Below are positions 61,366-64,000 of a DNA stretch of 64,000 bases, one piece after another; positions within the stretch are counted from its first letter, which is position 1, and each line of letters opens with the position of its first letter. This DNA comes from JANQGG01 sp964642175 (GTDB taxonomy: Bacteria > Bacteroidota > Chlorobiia > Chlorobiales > Chloroherpetonaceae): positions 124,001 to 188,000 of the forward strand of contig CAZXOK010000001.1 of NCBI GenBank assembly GCA_964642175.1, written 5' to 3'. The notes under the pieces were generated by a model. It ran no database searches. It saw only the letters and a program-made list of their open reading frames with translations, and was not told the origin of the DNA. The position numbers were made by a program, and so were the translations under genes.

Positions 61366-62698
61366 AGATTTTATGCTTTTCTAAAAACCCGGTATCAAAT
61401 TTTCCGGATTGAAAGACTTCTGAGTGCATAACTTTTTGATGAAACGGAATTGTGGTTTTGATCCCTTCAATGATGAATTCATCCAAAGCACGTCTCATTC
61501 TCATGATGGCTTGTATTCTGTCGGGAGCATGAACAATCAATTTTGCGATCATTGAATCGTAGTAGGGAGGAATCGTGTAACCTGCGTAGGCATGAGTTTC
61601 TACCCGAACCCCGTGACCGCCGGGTGTATGGAACACCTTTACAAGTCCGGGCGAAGGTCTGAAATTATGATCAGGATCTTCAGCATTGATTCGGCACTCA
61701 ATGGAATGTCCTCTTGGTTCAGGTGAATCCAGAGACATTTTTTCACCTGAGGCGATGAGGATTTGCTCCCGGATAAGATCGGCATCGTAGACCTCTTCAG
61801 TGATGGGATGCTCAACCTGGATACGGGTGTTCATCTCCATAAAATAAAAGTCCCCATGCTTATCCAACAAGAATTCAACTGTGCCGGCTCCTTCATAATC
61901 GATGGATTTTGCTGCTTCTATGGCAGCATCTCCCATTTTTTTGCGAAGAGTTTTATCAACAACAGGAGAAGGTGATTCTTCTAGCAATTTCTGATGTCGT
62001 CGTTGAATGGTGCAATCACGTTCACCTAAATGGATTACACGGCCAAACTGATCACCAACGACCTGGATTTCAATATGTCGGGGTTCTTCAACAAACTTTT
62101 CAATATAAACCCCTTTGTTCCCAAATGCTTTTTCAGCCTCATTTTGAGACATATTAAAGGCATTTTCAATTTCTTCTTCTTCATGAACAATACGCATACC
62201 TTTTCCGCCACCACCAGCTGTGGCTTTAAGTATAACCGGATAACCGATGTCTTTGGCGATCTTTATCGCTTCGCTTGATTCTGTAACTAAGCCATCACTG
62301 CCCGGAACAACCGGGACATTAGCCTTTTTCATGGTCTCTTTGGCAGTGATTTTATCCCCCATTTGTTTGATCATATGCGGGGAGGGGCCGATAAATTTTA
62401 TGCTAGAGGCATGACATATCTCAGAGAAGTCGGCATTTTCAGCCAAAAATCCATAGCCGGGATGTATAGCATCGGCATTTGTGATTTCAGCAGCTGCTAT
62501 AATTCTGGGAATGTTCAGATAACTGTCTTTACTATATGGAGAGCCAATACAAATGGCCTCATCAGCAAACTTGACATGAAGCGAATCGGTATCGGCCGTT
62601 GAATAAATAGAAACTGTTTTTATACCCAATTCCTTGCATGAGCGAATTATGCGCATGGCAATTTCGCCTCTATTGGCAATTAATATCTTTTTTATCAA
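61364..62698 (-). CDS. accC: Biotin carboxylase (acetyl-CoA carboxylase subunit)
   Basis: The 444-residue ATP-grasp enzyme carboxylates biotin on AccB. Key blocks are KILIANRGEIAMRIIRSC, the GGGGKGMR ATP loop, the RDCTIQRRHQKLLEESPSP segment and MNTRIQVEHPITEE. It is complete. It follows accB by 32 nt, the usual fatty-acid operon order efp-accB-accC. Confidence 0.97.
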   Translation of the reverse strand: MIKKILIANRGEIAMRIIRSCKELGIKTVSIYSTADTDSLHVKFADEAICIGSPYSKDSYLNIPRIIAAAEITNADAIHPGYGFLAENADFSEICHASSIKFIGPSPHMIKQMGDKITAKETMKKANVPVVPGSDGLVTESSEAIKIAKDIGYPVILKATAGGGGKGMRIVHEEEEIENAFNMSQNEAEKAFGNKGVYIEKFVEEPRHIEIQVVGDQFGRVIHLGERDCTIQRRHQKLLEESPSPVVDKTLRKKMGDAAIEAAKSIDYEGAGTVEFLLDKHGDFYFMEMNTRIQVEHPITEEVYDADLIREQILIASGEKMSLDSPEPRGHSIECRINAEDPDHNFRPSPGLVKVFHTPGGHGVRVETHAYAGYTIPPYYDSMIAKLIVHAPDRIQAIMRMRRALDEFIIEGIKTTIPFHQKVMHSEVFQSGKFDTGFLEKHKI

Positions 62699-62730
62699 AG
62701 GTATCCTTGTATTTAAGGTTAAAAAAGCTC

Positions 62731-63216
62731 TTAAGATGGATCAACGAGGAACAACACCTGATCATACTCAACCGGTTGAGAATTATCTACAAGAATATCA
62801 ATAATGGTGCCTTCAATATCACTTTCGATTTCGTTCATCAATTTCATGGCTTCAATAACACAGAGCACTTTACCTTTGCTTACTTTATCTCCGGTTTGAA
62901 TATATGGTGTGGCCTCAGGAGAGGGAGCACGATAGAATGTGCCTACCATAGGTGAGCGAATTTCTTTGAATTTTTTGCCGGGCTCTGCCGGCGCAGATTC
63001 ACTACCAGCAGGTTGAGTTGCCTGTGGCTGTTGTGGTGGTGAGGGTTGTAAGGCAGGATTGGCTTGAGGTGCTTGCATGTAAGTTTGCAACGCCGACCCC
63101 ATAGATTCTTTATTTCGCTTTAATGTGAGTTTTAATTCGCCTTCTTCTAGTGTGAGTTCATCAAGATTGGATTCATCCAGCATCTTAATGATTTTCTGAA
63201 TTTCTTCAAGGTTCAT
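62731..63216 (-). CDS. accB: Biotin carboxyl carrier protein
   Basis: The start is the ATG at 63216 with a GGAGG site, and a 17-residue upstream extension is not supported. The 161-residue protein has an N-terminal helix, a Pro/Ala/Gln-rich linker (about 55-85) and the biotinyl domain with the biotin Lys in EAMKLM. It carries CO2 between AccC and the carboxyltransferase. Confidence 0.95.
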   Translation of the reverse strand: MNLEEIQKIIKMLDESNLDELTLEEGELKLTLKRNKESMGSALQTYMQAPQANPALQPSPPQQPQATQPAGSESAPAEPGKKFKEIRSPMVGTFYRAPSPEATPYIQTGDKVSKGKVLCVIEAMKLMNEIESDIEGTIIDILVDNSQPVEYDQVLFLVDPS

Positions 63217-63286
63217 TCGATAACCTCCGGTTTTTTTTAATAAATATGGGCATGCTTGAGCCCACAAATAGAATATAATCTCTTAT

Positions 63287-63853
63287 TTATTTTTTTACAC
63301 GTTCCACATAGGCTTTTGTTCTGCTATCTATTTTCAGAAGATCGCCATTTTGGATAAACATAGGCACGTTTATCACAGCTCCTGTTTCAAGTGTTGCTGG
63401 CTTAGTCCCGCTTGTGGCCCGATCGTCTTTAGTAGAAGGATCGGTTTGGATAACTTCAAGCTCAATAAAAATCGGTAATGCCACCTCTATGATGGTACCA
63501 TCTTCAACAAACACCACATCAACATCCATGCCCTCTTTCATTAGCGTTTTATTATCGCCAACATATTCTTCGGATATTGGCAGCTGGTCGAAGCTGTCTT
63601 TATTCATCATGATGAAGTCACTGCCATCGGAGTAAAGGTATTGAAAGGTATTGCGTTCTGTACGGACAATACCAACATTTTCACCAGATCTGAACTTATT
63701 TTCAACAATACGTCCATTGAGCAGATTGCGCATTTTTGCCTGGTAAAAGCCGCGTTTGTTGCCAGGGGTATGGTGCGAGACTTCTTCAAGAACATGATAT
63801 CCGCCATTGAATTTTATGATCACTCCCTTAGATAAGTCGCTTGTCGTTGCCAT
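63287..63853 (-). CDS. efp: Elongation factor P
   Basis: EF-P rescues ribosomes stalled at polyproline. The 188-residue protein has three beta-barrel domains, and the C-terminal LETGAVINVPMFIQNGDLLKIDSRT segment is typical. The tip loop reads PGNKRGF, with Asn (N32) where E. coli has the modified Lys34 and Lys in the next place. The usual EpmA-type substrate is therefore changed. Whether K33 or R34 is modified is unknown. The promoter lies in 63854-63950 (TAAAAT-like box). Confidence 0.95.
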   Translation of the reverse strand: MATTSDLSKGVIIKFNGGYHVLEEVSHHTPGNKRGFYQAKMRNLLNGRIVENKFRSGENVGIVRTERNTFQYLYSDGSDFIMMNKDSFDQLPISEEYVGDNKTLMKEGMDVDVVFVEDGTIIEVALPIFIELEVIQTDPSTKDDRATSGTKPATLETGAVINVPMFIQNGDLLKIDSRTKAYVERVKK

Positions 63854-64000
63854 TTTTACAAATAAAATTTTAAAAAATTATTGCTTTTTAATAGCTTTAT
63901 ATATTTTACCATATAATTAAGGACTACAAAAATAACAAAGGGTGTATAAAAACCAATATTCCTGAGAATCCTTAGTAAAAAAGGGCTGGGTTGCTATCTT

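Overview
The window is a chromosomal segment of a Gram-negative bacterium of the Bacteroidota/Chlorobiota/Calditrichota (FCB) type. I infer this from several features: long-form IspG, a serine-palmitoyltransferase-like enzyme, an OstA/LptA-type LPS-transport protein, DUF1573, TonB receptor and lipoprotein genes, and one promoter upstream of the tRNAs that matches the Bacteroidota consensus exactly (TTTG-N19-TAnnTTTG). Unlike typical Bacteroidota, many genes here carry a clear Shine-Dalgarno sequence. I cannot name the genus from sequence alone.

Layout. 1-4.95 kb: a truncated lipoprotein, a doubtful small ORF, a divergent sphingolipid pair (Spt and a CerR-like reductase) and MsrB. 5-12.1 kb: TonB receptor, the minus-strand operon pcm / VTT membrane protein / ArsC-like / tsaB / rsfS, and a hybrid histidine kinase. 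12.1-22.9 kb: lysC-purM-plsY-gpsA, an NlpC/P60 lipoprotein, yqeY-GNAT-serS-DUF1573-rhodanese, a HEAT-repeat protein and pdxH. 23.1 kb: a FmdB-type zinc ribbon. 34.1-42.5 kb: an SQR-like flavoprotein, OstA, wecB, rhomboid, fetAB, ftsB-like and ispG. 42.7-47.8 kb: a STAND ATPase convergent with a SARP/BTAD regulator, then an SDR. 47.9-60.1 kb: tRNA-Thr/Tyr/Thr/Trp, secE-nusG-rplKAJL-rpoBC. 60.2-63.9 kb: an HTH-fused DNA methyltransferase, and efp-accB-accC.

The accessory centrepiece is a ten-gene minus-strand operon at 23.5-33.9 kb. It encodes six radical SAM proteins (three related SPASM-type maturases, one short enzyme with an N-terminal Cys cluster, one radical SAM/U32-like fusion and one HemW-like enzyme), a PqqD-like protein, a second probable PqqD-like (RRE) protein with an RR-F-F-K motif, a small predicted outer-membrane barrel, and a 154-residue Cys-rich protein. 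That protein has a twin-arginine lipoprotein signal, hexapeptide Cys-x-Cys repeats, nine glycines and an aromatic tail ending in Cys. I read this as a candidate undescribed peptide-modification system: the Cys-rich protein would be modified in the cytoplasm by several radical SAM enzymes, then exported by Tat and lipid-anchored. The product and chemistry are unknown.

Everything else is mainly housekeeping. Secondary points include an unusual EF-P tip loop, loss of tuf from the tRNA cluster, and hairpins in the rpl/rpo operon.
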